Shown: positions 20,395 to 28,122 of the stretch, piece by piece
How positions within the stretch are numbered: position 1 is the first letter of the stretch
Layout: every line of letters begins with the position of its first letter
Assembly: GCA_020831845.1 (NCBI GenBank)
Contig: JAFIFV010000133.1
Location: forward strand, 1 to 39,263
Reading direction: 5' to 3'
DNA length: 39,263 bases
From: Ectothiorhodospiraceae bacterium
GTDB taxonomy: Bacteria; Pseudomonadota; Gammaproteobacteria; Nitrococcales; Aquisalimonadaceae
Program-made: the position numbers and the translations under genes
The notes under the pieces: generated by a model
Database searches by the model: none
The model's input: the letters and a program-made list of their open reading frames with translations, nothing else
Told to the model about the DNA's origin: nothing

Positions 20395-20707
20395 GAATAG
20401 CCCTGGTCCGGAGTGAAAGACGACCGATCATTCTACTACTAAGGCGGCGCGAATTAATCAGCGCTTTGCTGACGTTTCCACAAATAGCGTCAGAGCCCGG
20501 AGCTTTCAGCGTCCCGTGTCGATCTCTCCAGAGAGATCCTGGTGTTCCATTGGCAATCATCGTGACCGGCGGTCCGCGCCCTCGGCCGGTGTTGAATCAT
20601 TCTGCCGGTCACACCGGGGCCGTCAGGTGTTACCATACCGCGCCTGAAGGGGGCGCCCCTTCCCGCAGGCCCCAGGACGGGGATTCCATGAGGACCACGC
20701 AACACAC
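20395..20707. other. Divergent intergenic region between uvrA and the MFS gene
   Basis: On the minus strand a TAGAAT -10 (20430-20435) with a weak TTAATT -35 (20452-20457, 16-nt spacer) could drive uvrA. A long-loop inverted repeat CTGACG/CGTCAG surrounds about 20469-20493. A perfect palindrome, GATCTCTC-CA-GAGAGATC, lies at 20521-20538. No gene is supported here. Confidence 0.35.
20521..20538. promoter_or_regulatory. Palindromic candidate operator upstream of the MFS gene
   Basis: Two perfect 8-base arms (GATCTCTC and GAGAGATC) flank a CA centre. The geometry suits a dimeric transcription factor. It is about 170 nt before the MFS start and 127 nt before uvrA, so either gene could be the target. 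The cognate regulator is unknown. Confidence 0.4.
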
Positions 20708-21913
20708 ATGTCCGAGGACACGATGCAGCCAACGCTGACACGGGTCGCGGCGAGCCTTGCATCCATTGTCGGGCTGCGCATGTTCGGCCTGTTCCTGATT
20801 CTGCCGGTCTTTGCCGTCTACGGTCAGGGCCTGGGCGGCGCCACGCCCACGCTGATCGGGCTTGCCATCGGCATCTACGGGCTGACCCAGGCACTGCTGC
20901 AGGTTCCGTTGGGCATGCTGTCCGACCGGGTGGGGCGCCGGAAGGTGATTTTCGGCGGTCTGCTGCTGTTCCTGCTGGGCAGTGTGGTCGCCGCCCTGTC
21001 CGACCATATTCTCGGTGTGATCCTCGGCCGCGCCTTGCAGGGCGCGGGGGCCATCTCCGCCGTGGTCATGGCGCTGGCCGCCGACCTGACACCGCCCGAG
21101 CGCCGCACGCGCATAATGGCGGCCATCGGCATGAGCGTGGGCCTGGCATTCATGCTGGCCCTGGTGCTGGGCCCGGTCATCGCCAGCGCATTCGGCCTCT
21201 CCGGCCTGTTCTGGATCACCGCCGCCCTTACCCTGCTTGCCATGGCCAGTCTCGCCCTGTTCGTGCCGTCCGCGCCCGACCGGCCGGCGGAAACAGCCTC
21301 GCCGCGTTTGAGCGCCCTGCTGCTGGTGCTGCGGGACCGTGACCTGATGCGGCTGAACGTCAGTGTTGGCATGCTGCATTTCGTGCTCACCGGCAGCTTC
21401 CTGGTAGTGCCGTTGATACTGGCGGATGACATGGGGCTGGCGGTCGCCCGTCACTGGCAGATATACGTGCCGGTGCTGTTGCTCTCGGTGCTGCTGCTGG
21501 TGCCCGCCGTCGGCTACGGAGAAAGAACCGGCAATCAGCGCATGGTCCTGGCCTTCGGCATGGGGCTGATGCTGCTGGCCCTGACTGCCCAGGCCACCGG
21601 TCTGCCGGGGTTCTATTTCCTGGTAGCACTGTGGCTGTATTTCTCAGCCTTCAACATCCTGGAAGCCAGTCTGCCGTCGCTGGTTTCCCGGTACGCCTCC
21701 ACCAGTCAGCGCGGTGCCGCGCTTGGGGTGTATGGGAGCGCCCAGTTCGGCGGGGCGTTTCTGGGTGGCGTGCTTGGCGGGCTGACGCTGAGTGGGTTCG
21801 GAGTGACCGGGGTGTTTCTGCTCTGTGCGCTGGCGGCCGTGGGTGGCTTGCTGGCGACACTGGGCCTAGGGCGTTGCCCCACCGGCGAGGCCTGCGAAAG
21901 CTCGATGACGTGA
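20708..21913 (+). CDS. MFS transporter, YajR-like without the C-terminal domain
   Basis: The 401-residue major facilitator protein has about 12 hydrophobic segments. Motif A is visible as GMLSDRVGRRKVIFGG in the loop between TM2 and TM3, and LVLGPVIASAFGLSGLFW in TM5 resembles the drug-antiporter motif C. The N-terminal SLASIVGLRMFGLFLILPVF resembles YajR, but there is no C-terminal ferredoxin-like domain. An MFS gene between uvrA and ssb is a common gammaproteobacterial order. The substrate cannot be predicted. A second ATG at 20723 is an alternative start. Confidence 0.85.
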   Translation: MSEDTMQPTLTRVAASLASIVGLRMFGLFLILPVFAVYGQGLGGATPTLIGLAIGIYGLTQALLQVPLGMLSDRVGRRKVIFGGLLLFLLGSVVAALSDHILGVILGRALQGAGAISAVVMALAADLTPPERRTRIMAAIGMSVGLAFMLALVLGPVIASAFGLSGLFWITAALTLLAMASLALFVPSAPDRPAETASPRLSALLLVLRDRDLMRLNVSVGMLHFVLTGSFLVVPLILADDMGLAVARHWQIYVPVLLLSVLLLVPAVGYGERTGNQRMVLAFGMGLMLLALTAQATGLPGFYFLVALWLYFSAFNILEASLPSLVSRYASTSQRGAALGVYGSAQFGGAFLGGVLGGLTLSGFGVTGVFLLCALAAVGGLLATLGLGRCPTGEACESSMT

Positions 21914-22024
21914 CTGGATGCGGGAGCGTTCCAAACCGGATAAAGTAGCAGCAATCTTTCCATTCGAACGCGGACAGAAAGCAGGGACGCATGGAGCGAA
22001 CCCACTGTCTGCAAAGGGGGACAC

Positions 22025-22477
22025 ATGGCGCGAGGAATTAATAAGGTTATCCTGATCGGCAATCTGGGAAAGGATCCGGAAGTGCGTTACATGCCGTCGG
22101 GTGGTGCCGTCACCAATTGCACCGTGGCCACCAGCGATACCTGGCGGGACAAGCAGAGTAACGAGATGCAGGAGCGCACCGAGTGGCATCGCGTGGTGTT
22201 CTTCAATCGGCTGGCCGAGATTGCCGGCGAATACCTGCGCAAGGGGTCCAAGGTCTATATCGAGGGTCGGTTGCAGACGCGAAAGTGGCAGAACAAGGAA
22301 GGCCAGGACGTCTACACCACCGAGATCGTTGCCAACGAGATGCAGATGCTGGACGGGCGCGGAGAGGGCGGTGGTGCGCCTTCCGGCGGGCAGGGCCAGA
22401 GCCGGCCGCAGTCCTCCCAGCAGCCTCGTCAGCCGGAACCGATGGACCAGGATTTCGACGACGACATTCCGTTCTGA
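22025..22477 (+). CDS. ssb: Single-stranded DNA-binding protein
   Basis: The 150-residue product has an OB fold in residues 1-110 ([61 protein letters not shown]), then a Gly/Gln/Pro-rich linker. The acidic tip DFDDDIPF recruits replication and repair partners. It is shorter than the 178-residue E. coli protein only in the linker. The gene is intact, and the island begins less than 150 nt after its stop, so insertion occurred beside ssb and not inside it. Confidence 0.97.
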   Translation: MARGINKVILIGNLGKDPEVRYMPSGGAVTNCTVATSDTWRDKQSNEMQERTEWHRVVFFNRLAEIAGEYLRKGSKVYIEGRLQTRKWQNKEGQDVYTTEIVANEMQMLDGRGEGGGAPSGGQGQSRPQSSQQPRQPEPMDQDFDDDIPF

Positions 22478-22509
22478 CGGTTACCTTAGACAGGAACTGT
22501 AAATTATTG

Positions 22510-22556
22510 GATCTGAAAGCCTCTGCTTCTAAGGGGCTTCAGATCTAATTTCAGAT
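22510..22556. other. Candidate left attachment site of the genomic island
   Basis: Imperfect inverted arms GATCTGAAAGCC (22510-22521) and GGGCTTCAGATC (22534-22545) flank a 12-nt spacer. TTCAGAT then recurs as a direct repeat at 22538-22544 and 22550-22556. Base composition changes to AT-rich exactly here, between ssb and the recombinase operon. Such paired arms fit tyrosine recombinase binding. No second copy was found in the window, so the assignment stays tentative. The arms could alternatively form the ssb terminator, but no T tract follows. Confidence 0.4.
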
Positions 22557-22633
22557 ATATTCTGTAAAATTTATTGCTTGAGGGTGATAGAAAAAGGTAC
22601 CTTGATAAAGTGTAAACTTTGCCGGGGGTTCAC

Positions 22634-23890
22634 GTGGATGCAGCGTATGGCGTCAGCCGCTTCATAATGGATAGCGGGGAACGCTACTGCCTCGTGGTGG
22701 ACCGCTCAACCGGCCTCCCGCTCTACTATCCCAATCTCTATCTCACCACCCAGTTGCGCAATAGGAGCGTCGCCTTTGCAACGATAGAGGCCAATGCAAG
22801 TCATTTGGTCGTCTTCCTGCGTTTTCTCGATCGCAGAGGGATTCATCTTGAATCGCGCTTCTTGTCCAAGCGTTTTTTTGCGGGCTTCGAGCTTGATGCG
22901 ATACGTGACTTCACCCAACGGAAAGCGTACAAGCTATCCACTACGTCCGTCCGTGGGTCGGTATCCAGTCTTGGGGGGCTGGAGGAGTCCACTGACACCG
23001 TCCGCACCGGCACGCAGTATGCTCGCCTTACTGCGATCGCCAGTTACCTAGGTTGGCTAGGGAAACACCTTCTTGACGATTCAGAACAAGATGTCGGGAA
23101 GAAGATCGATGCCATGTGTGGGCAGATCAAGGCACGCCGTCCGGTGAAAAGGGGAAGAGATTTCGGCAGGGGAGACCGCTCTCTGAGTGACGAGCAACTG
23201 GATATACTGTTCGAAGTGATTCGGCCGGGTTCTGAGCTTAATCCGTTTGTCGAATCTGTGCAGAGACGAAACCGGCTGATCGTCCTACTGCTTTTTCACT
23301 TGGGCCTTCGCGCGGGAGAATTGCTGAACATTCGGATCCGAGATCTCGATTTCAGCAAGAACCAGCTCAGAATCGTCAGAAGAGCAGACGAGAAGGACGA
23401 CGTAAGAATTGACGAGCCCAATGCCAAGACTTTGGGGCGCATCCTGCCGTTGGGTGATGCTTTGGTGAAAGAGCTCCATGATTACATCACTAAGGATCGC
23501 CGCAAGGTGTCTAAGTCGTCTAGACACGATTTCTTGATTGTTACGCACAAAGCAGGGCCGACCTGTGGACATCCGATGTCGAAGGTTGGTTACCGCAAGC
23601 TTATCGCCGTTGTCCGCGCGGTCTCGCCGCAGCTGTATACGATGTCGGGTCACATGCTGCGCCATACTTGGAACCGTATGTTCTCGGAAAAAATGGACAG
23701 CATGGATCTCCCTCTCGGAGAAGCGCGCCAGGAACAACTTCGTTCGTTCCTGATGGGATGGAAAGAAGGCTCCGGCACTGCTGCCACCTACAATCGCCGA
23801 TTTATAGAAAATAAAGGGCAGAAAGCATCGTTGGAGATGCAGAAGAGCAATGGCACCCGTCTCCCTAGAAGGCTCAACAGTGATCGTTAG
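22634..23890 (+). CDS. ginA: GInt tyrosine recombinase GinA
   Basis: About 418 residues. This is the first of three consecutive tyrosine recombinases. Counting from an upstream TTG at 22619, the catalytic set is R231 (LGLRAGELL), H345 and R348 in HMLRHTW, and Y391 in ATYNRRF, so it looks active. I favour GTG at 22634 because GGGGG lies five bases before it. TTG 22619 and ATG 22667 are alternatives. The gene is poorer in GC than ssb. It overlaps ginB by 41 nt. In the GInt class all four genes ginABCD are reported to be needed for recombination. The GInt assignment rests on gene order and sizes. Confidence 0.82.
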   Translation: MDAAYGVSRFIMDSGERYCLVVDRSTGLPLYYPNLYLTTQLRNRSVAFATIEANASHLVVFLRFLDRRGIHLESRFLSKRFFAGFELDAIRDFTQRKAYKLSTTSVRGSVSSLGGLEESTDTVRTGTQYARLTAIASYLGWLGKHLLDDSEQDVGKKIDAMCGQIKARRPVKRGRDFGRGDRSLSDEQLDILFEVIRPGSELNPFVESVQRRNRLIVLLLFHLGLRAGELLNIRIRDLDFSKNQLRIVRRADEKDDVRIDEPNAKTLGRILPLGDALVKELHDYITKDRRKVSKSSRHDFLIVTHKAGPTCGHPMSKVGYRKLIAVVRAVSPQLYTMSGHMLRHTWNRMFSEKMDSMDLPLGEARQEQLRSFLMGWKEGSGTAATYNRRFIENKGQKASLEMQKSNGTRLPRRLNSDR

Positions 23891-25442
23891 ATCGAAAAAT
23901 ATCAAAAATTATTATGGGAAAGAAATTCAGGCCTTTTCGAAAGGTTATTCTTTTTCATTGGATGATGAAAGATGGGAGCTTAGTAAGAACATAAGAGTCA
24001 ACGTGGGGAAAATAGCAGATCTGCTTTCAGAGCCGACACGAACAGGTTTTCTTTACGCGTTGGCATTCTATGCTTCTCAGCTCTCTCCGGCACACGCTCG
24101 AAATATCGCCTCTTGTATGCAGCATATGTTGGTTTCAACAAGAGGGAATGAGATCAACGACTCTGTTTTGATTAACTATCGAGCTATGTTGCCGCCTGCA
24201 AAGGAATACTACCTTGGGACAATACGTGGTTTTCTTAGGCGGTGGCACCAACTCGGTTACCCCGGTGTTAGCAGAGATGTCATTCGGCTGCTCGATGGTT
24301 GGACAATAAAAGGAAACAGAAAAGGAGATGCTATAAAACGCAAGGACCCCGAATCCGGGCCTCTAACAGATTATGAGTTGACGGCCTTCAATGAAGGCGC
24401 AGTGCAGGCCTATGAGCGAGATCTCTTATCGTTATCGGAACTGGCGATGTGTCTGGTCTCAAGCAATACGGGACGTCGTCCATTACAGATATCTCACCTT
24501 CGGGTCAAAGACGTCCTATGCGGAAGGAACACCAAGGACGAGCCCTTCTATATCCTAAATATTCCTCGAGGGAAGCAAGGAAACGGGTTCCGTGCAAGCT
24601 TCAAGCCCTTTGCGATGACGGAGGAGTTATGGACGATTTTGTCCGCCCAAGCGAAGAGCTCCATCAGGCTGGTTGAGGATCGCCTCGGACTCAGGTTGAA
24701 TGAAGCTGATCGTCAGCAGGTGCCTTTGTTTCCTGATATTGAGGCACTGGAGCTCGTTTCGTCCTCTCATGAGTTTTCGCAACTACTCAAGACTGACAAG
24801 TTGCACGTCGCGACTGCCGAGTTCAACGATGCTCTCCGGTTTGCTGTTGATGCCGCCGACGTTCGATCCGAGAGAACAGGCGATTTATTGCATATCACCG
24901 CACGTCGCTTTCGTTACACAACCGGCACACGAGCAGCGCGTGAAGGGTTCGGAGAGCTGGTTATCGCTGAGCTACTGGATCACATGGATACTCAGAACGC
25001 CGGGGTTTATATAAAGAACATCCCCGAGCATGTCCGCCGCCTGGATGAGGCGGTAGGTTTTCAACTGGCGCCGTACGCACAGGCTTTTGCCGGGGTACTC
25101 GTAGCCTCTGAGAAAGAGGCCAAGCGCGGGGACGATCCCACAAGCCGGATTCGTACTGAGGAAGGTCAAGGGATCGGTACCTGCGGGGATCTGGGCTTCT
25201 GCGGTGCCAATGTCCCAGTCCCATGTTATACGTGCATGCACTTCCAGCCTTGGCTCGACGGACCACATGAAGAGGTCTACCGCCATTTGCTTGATGAGCG
25301 GGAGCGACTGATTTCGGTGACGGGGGACCTGCAGATAGCTGCTGTTCTGGATCGAAGCATCCTCGCAGTGGCAGAAGTTATCCAGCGTTGTGATCAGCGA
25401 CGCCAGGAATTAGGTCAACCGGGAGTCGCCGGTGGTGGCTGA
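23850..25442 (+). CDS. ginB: GInt tyrosine recombinase GinB
   Basis: The 530-residue second recombinase. The C-terminal catalytic domain has R209/R210 in NTGRRPLQISHL, ARRFRYT with R352 and R355, H378 in LLDHMDTQNAGVY, and nucleophile Y387. The usual first histidine of the HxxR box is occupied by R352. After the catalytic domain there is a four-cysteine cluster (C445, C451, C459, C462), probably a zinc knuckle. The first third is AT-rich, with many AAA, ATA and AGA codons, unlike the flanking chromosome. It overlaps ginA at its start and ginC at its end, which suggests tight co-translation. Confidence 0.85.
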   Translation: MAPVSLEGSTVIVRSKNIKNYYGKEIQAFSKGYSFSLDDERWELSKNIRVNVGKIADLLSEPTRTGFLYALAFYASQLSPAHARNIASCMQHMLVSTRGNEINDSVLINYRAMLPPAKEYYLGTIRGFLRRWHQLGYPGVSRDVIRLLDGWTIKGNRKGDAIKRKDPESGPLTDYELTAFNEGAVQAYERDLLSLSELAMCLVSSNTGRRPLQISHLRVKDVLCGRNTKDEPFYILNIPRGKQGNGFRASFKPFAMTEELWTILSAQAKSSIRLVEDRLGLRLNEADRQQVPLFPDIEALELVSSSHEFSQLLKTDKLHVATAEFNDALRFAVDAADVRSERTGDLLHITARRFRYTTGTRAAREGFGELVIAELLDHMDTQNAGVYIKNIPEHVRRLDEAVGFQLAPYAQAFAGVLVASEKEAKRGDDPTSRIRTEEGQGIGTCGDLGFCGANVPVPCYTCMHFQPWLDGPHEEVYRHLLDERERLISVTGDLQIAAVLDRSILAVAEVIQRCDQRRQELGQPGVAGGG

Positions 25443-27459
25443 GATTTTCCAGTTTAAACCGAAGGAGGCGGCGCCTGCGGCAGAGAACCTGAAGGCTTTC
25501 ATTGCAAAGTGTCGAAGTGACCTAACGGTGTTTGGCGCCGATCTAGACTGGAACTCTGCGGTATGGCCGAAAGTCACCGTCTTCGCCAAGCTGGGAGTCA
25601 CTACTAGGCGGCCTACCCCCGATCAGTTGATGGACCCCGAGTTCGTCGAATTTGCAAAAGCCTACTTCCGATATCAACAAGGTCACAAGCCAACAGGCAC
25701 TAGGAACGAATCTAAGGCATTGAGAGCCATCGAGGCTGCGTTACTTCAAGTTCGTGGTAGCGCGGACATCTTGAACCTGTCGATTGCAGTGCTGGATGAG
25801 GCCGCGGCACTGGCTCGGCAGCATTATTCTCCGGGGGCAGCTTATCACTGCGGACGGGAGATCGAGCGCCTTGCTTCCTTCGTTACGAGTAACGAGCTGG
25901 TGTCCAAGGGCATAGATGGTTGGCGATCGCCGCTCAAACGTGCAGATGATAAGAACAAGACTGCAAAGGAGGGAAGGGATGAGCGTGAGAAGAAGCTACC
26001 GGATGAAGTAGCGTTGAACGCACTCGCAGAGATTTTCGCCAATAACCCATCGAACGAACGAGACATCTTCACCTCATCTGTTTTCGCGATGTTGATGTCC
26101 GCCCCTTCGCGAATTTCGGAGGTGCTGGCGCTTCCCGTCGATTGTGAGGTGACCGAACGAGACAGAGGAGGGGACGAGCGCTACGGTTGGCGGTTTTTTG
26201 CTGGCAAAGGATTCGAGGGCGATATTAAGTGGATCCCGACCACGATGATCCCCGTGGCCAAAGAAGCAATTCGCCGACTTACCGTTGTCTCGGAGAATGC
26301 TAGGCGGCTTGCCAAGTGGATCGAGGAGAACCCAGGGAGATTCTACCGCCACTCTAACTGCCCAGATGTCCCTGATGATGCGCCGCTGACTATGGAACAG
26401 GCCTGTAAGGCGCTTGGTCTAGGCCACGGCACTCGGCGTGCGTGTATCAGTTCTCTATACTCTCGGAAACTGTCTATAGGCGATGGGGTATACACCCTCA
26501 ATAGCTTATGGCAGCACGCCCTGGGCCGGCTCCCTGAGGGATTCCCATGGCTTGATAAAGACAAGGGGGTCAAATACTCCAACGCGCTCTTCGCCCTAAA
26601 TAAGAATCAGTTCCATGGACAAAGAGCTTGTTTGCCGCTTGAATTGCATAAGCCAAACGCTAATTTCTTCAACGCTGATCTGTCTCCGCGAGATCCATCG
26701 GGCCCAGACTCCCACCGCAGCATCTTTGACCGACACGGCTACAAATCCGAGTCAGGCGCTCGGTTGAAGGTGACTTCTCATCAGGCGCGACACTTATTGA
26801 ACACTATCGCGCAACGTGGCGGATTATCTAACCTGGAGATCGCGAAGTGGTCTGGGCGGGCCAACGCCAATCAGAATCGCACGTACAACCATATGAGCGA
26901 GTATGAGTTAGTTGGGTTGGCCGAGAGCGTCGACCCATCGAAGGCGCTTTTCGGCCCTGTCGGAGGCGTAAGCATGCACCTTCCGGTATCCGTGCAGCAA
27001 TTCAATACGCTGGAGCACGCGGCGGCGCATGTCACCGAATTCGGGTATTGCGTTCATGATTACACCATGAGCCCTTGTGAGAAGTATCGGGATTGCGTGA
27101 ACTGCACCGAGCAGGTTTGTGTTAAGGGCGACCCGGAGAACCTGGCGCGGATCAAGGCCAGGCTAGCCAGAACGGAACTTCTCTATGCGCGGGCCAAGGA
27201 CGCAATAGCGCATGGCGAAATGGGGGCGGACCGTTGGTATCAGTATCACGAGAAGACGGTGACTAGGCTTCGCGAGCTGGTGTCTATCATGGAAAACCCA
27301 GAGATCGCACATGGCGCCCAGGTAAAACTAAGAGGGAACGACTTCAGCCATCTTCGCCGCGTAGCGAATAAGAAGGTTGTAGAAGTCTTCGAAAACCAGA
27401 GCGATGAACTGCCGGCGCTCGGGGATTCGACGAGTACGCGAGGAGACGGCGTTGGCTAG
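25432..27459 (+). CDS. ginC: GInt tyrosine recombinase GinC
   Basis: The 675-residue third and largest recombinase. Catalytic residues are R227 in SAPSRISEVLALP, H450 and R453 in SHQARHLLN, W473 in IAKWSGRANANQNRTYNH, and Y485. An insertion of about 200 residues separates R227 from H450. A cysteine cluster (C540, C549, C555, C558, C563) follows, analogous to that of GinB. The start is GTG 25432 or GTG 25435, inside the ginB end. The length and the N-terminal extension are far larger than those of phage integrases and fit GInt GinC. Confidence 0.85.
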   Translation: MVAEIFQFKPKEAAPAAENLKAFIAKCRSDLTVFGADLDWNSAVWPKVTVFAKLGVTTRRPTPDQLMDPEFVEFAKAYFRYQQGHKPTGTRNESKALRAIEAALLQVRGSADILNLSIAVLDEAAALARQHYSPGAAYHCGREIERLASFVTSNELVSKGIDGWRSPLKRADDKNKTAKEGRDEREKKLPDEVALNALAEIFANNPSNERDIFTSSVFAMLMSAPSRISEVLALPVDCEVTERDRGGDERYGWRFFAGKGFEGDIKWIPTTMIPVAKEAIRRLTVVSENARRLAKWIEENPGRFYRHSNCPDVPDDAPLTMEQACKALGLGHGTRRACISSLYSRKLSIGDGVYTLNSLWQHALGRLPEGFPWLDKDKGVKYSNALFALNKNQFHGQRACLPLELHKPNANFFNADLSPRDPSGPDSHRSIFDRHGYKSESGARLKVTSHQARHLLNTIAQRGGLSNLEIAKWSGRANANQNRTYNHMSEYELVGLAESVDPSKALFGPVGGVSMHLPVSVQQFNTLEHAAAHVTEFGYCVHDYTMSPCEKYRDCVNCTEQVCVKGDPENLARIKARLARTELLYARAKDAIAHGEMGADRWYQYHEKTVTRLRELVSIMENPEIAHGAQVKLRGNDFSHLRRVANKKVVEVFENQSDELPALGDSTSTRGDGVG

Positions 27460-27871
27460 ACACCTAACCACCCGCGATGTGGATGCAATCGTCAATCTCA
27501 TTCACGGTTGGAGCGGTGCGAAGCTAACCTGGGAGGCCATCTGTGATGCCGCAGAGCCGCTCGTGGGGAAGAGGCCAAGCAGGCAATCCTTGAACGCCCA
27601 CGGGGCTATCGTTAACGCCTACAAGGTCGTCAAGAAGGGGGGGCGGCAGATTGATCCCATGCCCTCACGCCCCAGCAGCCTCAAGACTGCTGCAGCACGC
27701 ATCTCGAAGCTTGAGCGTGAACGCGATCAGCTGAGGGAGGAAAACCGCGCCTACAAGCAAAAGTTCGTTCTTTGGCAATACAACGCATATAAGCATGGAC
27801 TCAAAGAGCATCAGCTGGATGAGCCGTTGCCGAAAATTGACCGGGAACGGTCGGACGGCTCGGCACGGTAA
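27452..27871 (+). CDS. ginD: GInt accessory protein GinD
   Basis: The small basic protein has 139 residues. It begins with ARHLTTRDVDAIVNLIHGW and has a coiled-coil-like stretch SKLERERDQLREENRAYKQK. It has no recombinase residues. TTG at 27452 has AGGAG six bases upstream and overlaps the ginC stop, so I prefer it to ATG 27404. In GInts the fourth small gene is required with the three recombinases. Whether it acts as a directionality factor or an architectural protein is not known from sequence. Confidence 0.75.
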   Translation: MARHLTTRDVDAIVNLIHGWSGAKLTWEAICDAAEPLVGKRPSRQSLNAHGAIVNAYKVVKKGGRQIDPMPSRPSSLKTAAARISKLERERDQLREENRAYKQKFVLWQYNAYKHGLKEHQLDEPLPKIDRERSDGSAR

Positions 27872-28122
27872 GAACAGCCGAAATGGCAGCATTGTGGCCA
27901 TTGATGAGCGGGGCCGCTTCACGAGCGGCACTGTTGCGAGCTCGCATAATCTGGAAGCAGGGCCAAGAGCTAGCGCTGGTTTCCGGGCGCAGGATGATGA
28001 GATGCGCAGCTATGGACGTCGCTGAGAGCGCTCCCGCCAGAATGGAGGTGAGATTTCTCAGGGTATTGCGAAAGCTGTGACATCGCAGAATGTTGGCTAC
28101 CCGCAGTTCAGGGGGGATCTCC
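27872..28122. other. Intergenic region between ginD and the large cargo gene
   Basis: This 251-nt stretch has no supported gene. A 65-codon reading frame at 27883-28080 lacks a convincing ribosome-binding site and family likeness. It is the natural boundary between the integration module and the cargo, and it may hold a promoter for the cargo. No clear -35/-10 pair or terminator was identified. Confidence 0.3.

Noticed and set aside
22634..27459. RIT (recombinase in trio) element
   Set aside because: RIT recombinases are of similar, smaller size and lack a fourth small gene. Here sizes differ widely and a GinD-like gene follows, which fits GInt better.
27883..28080. 65-codon frame between ginD and the large gene
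   Set aside because: Weak start signal and no family likeness; could be real but not supportable.
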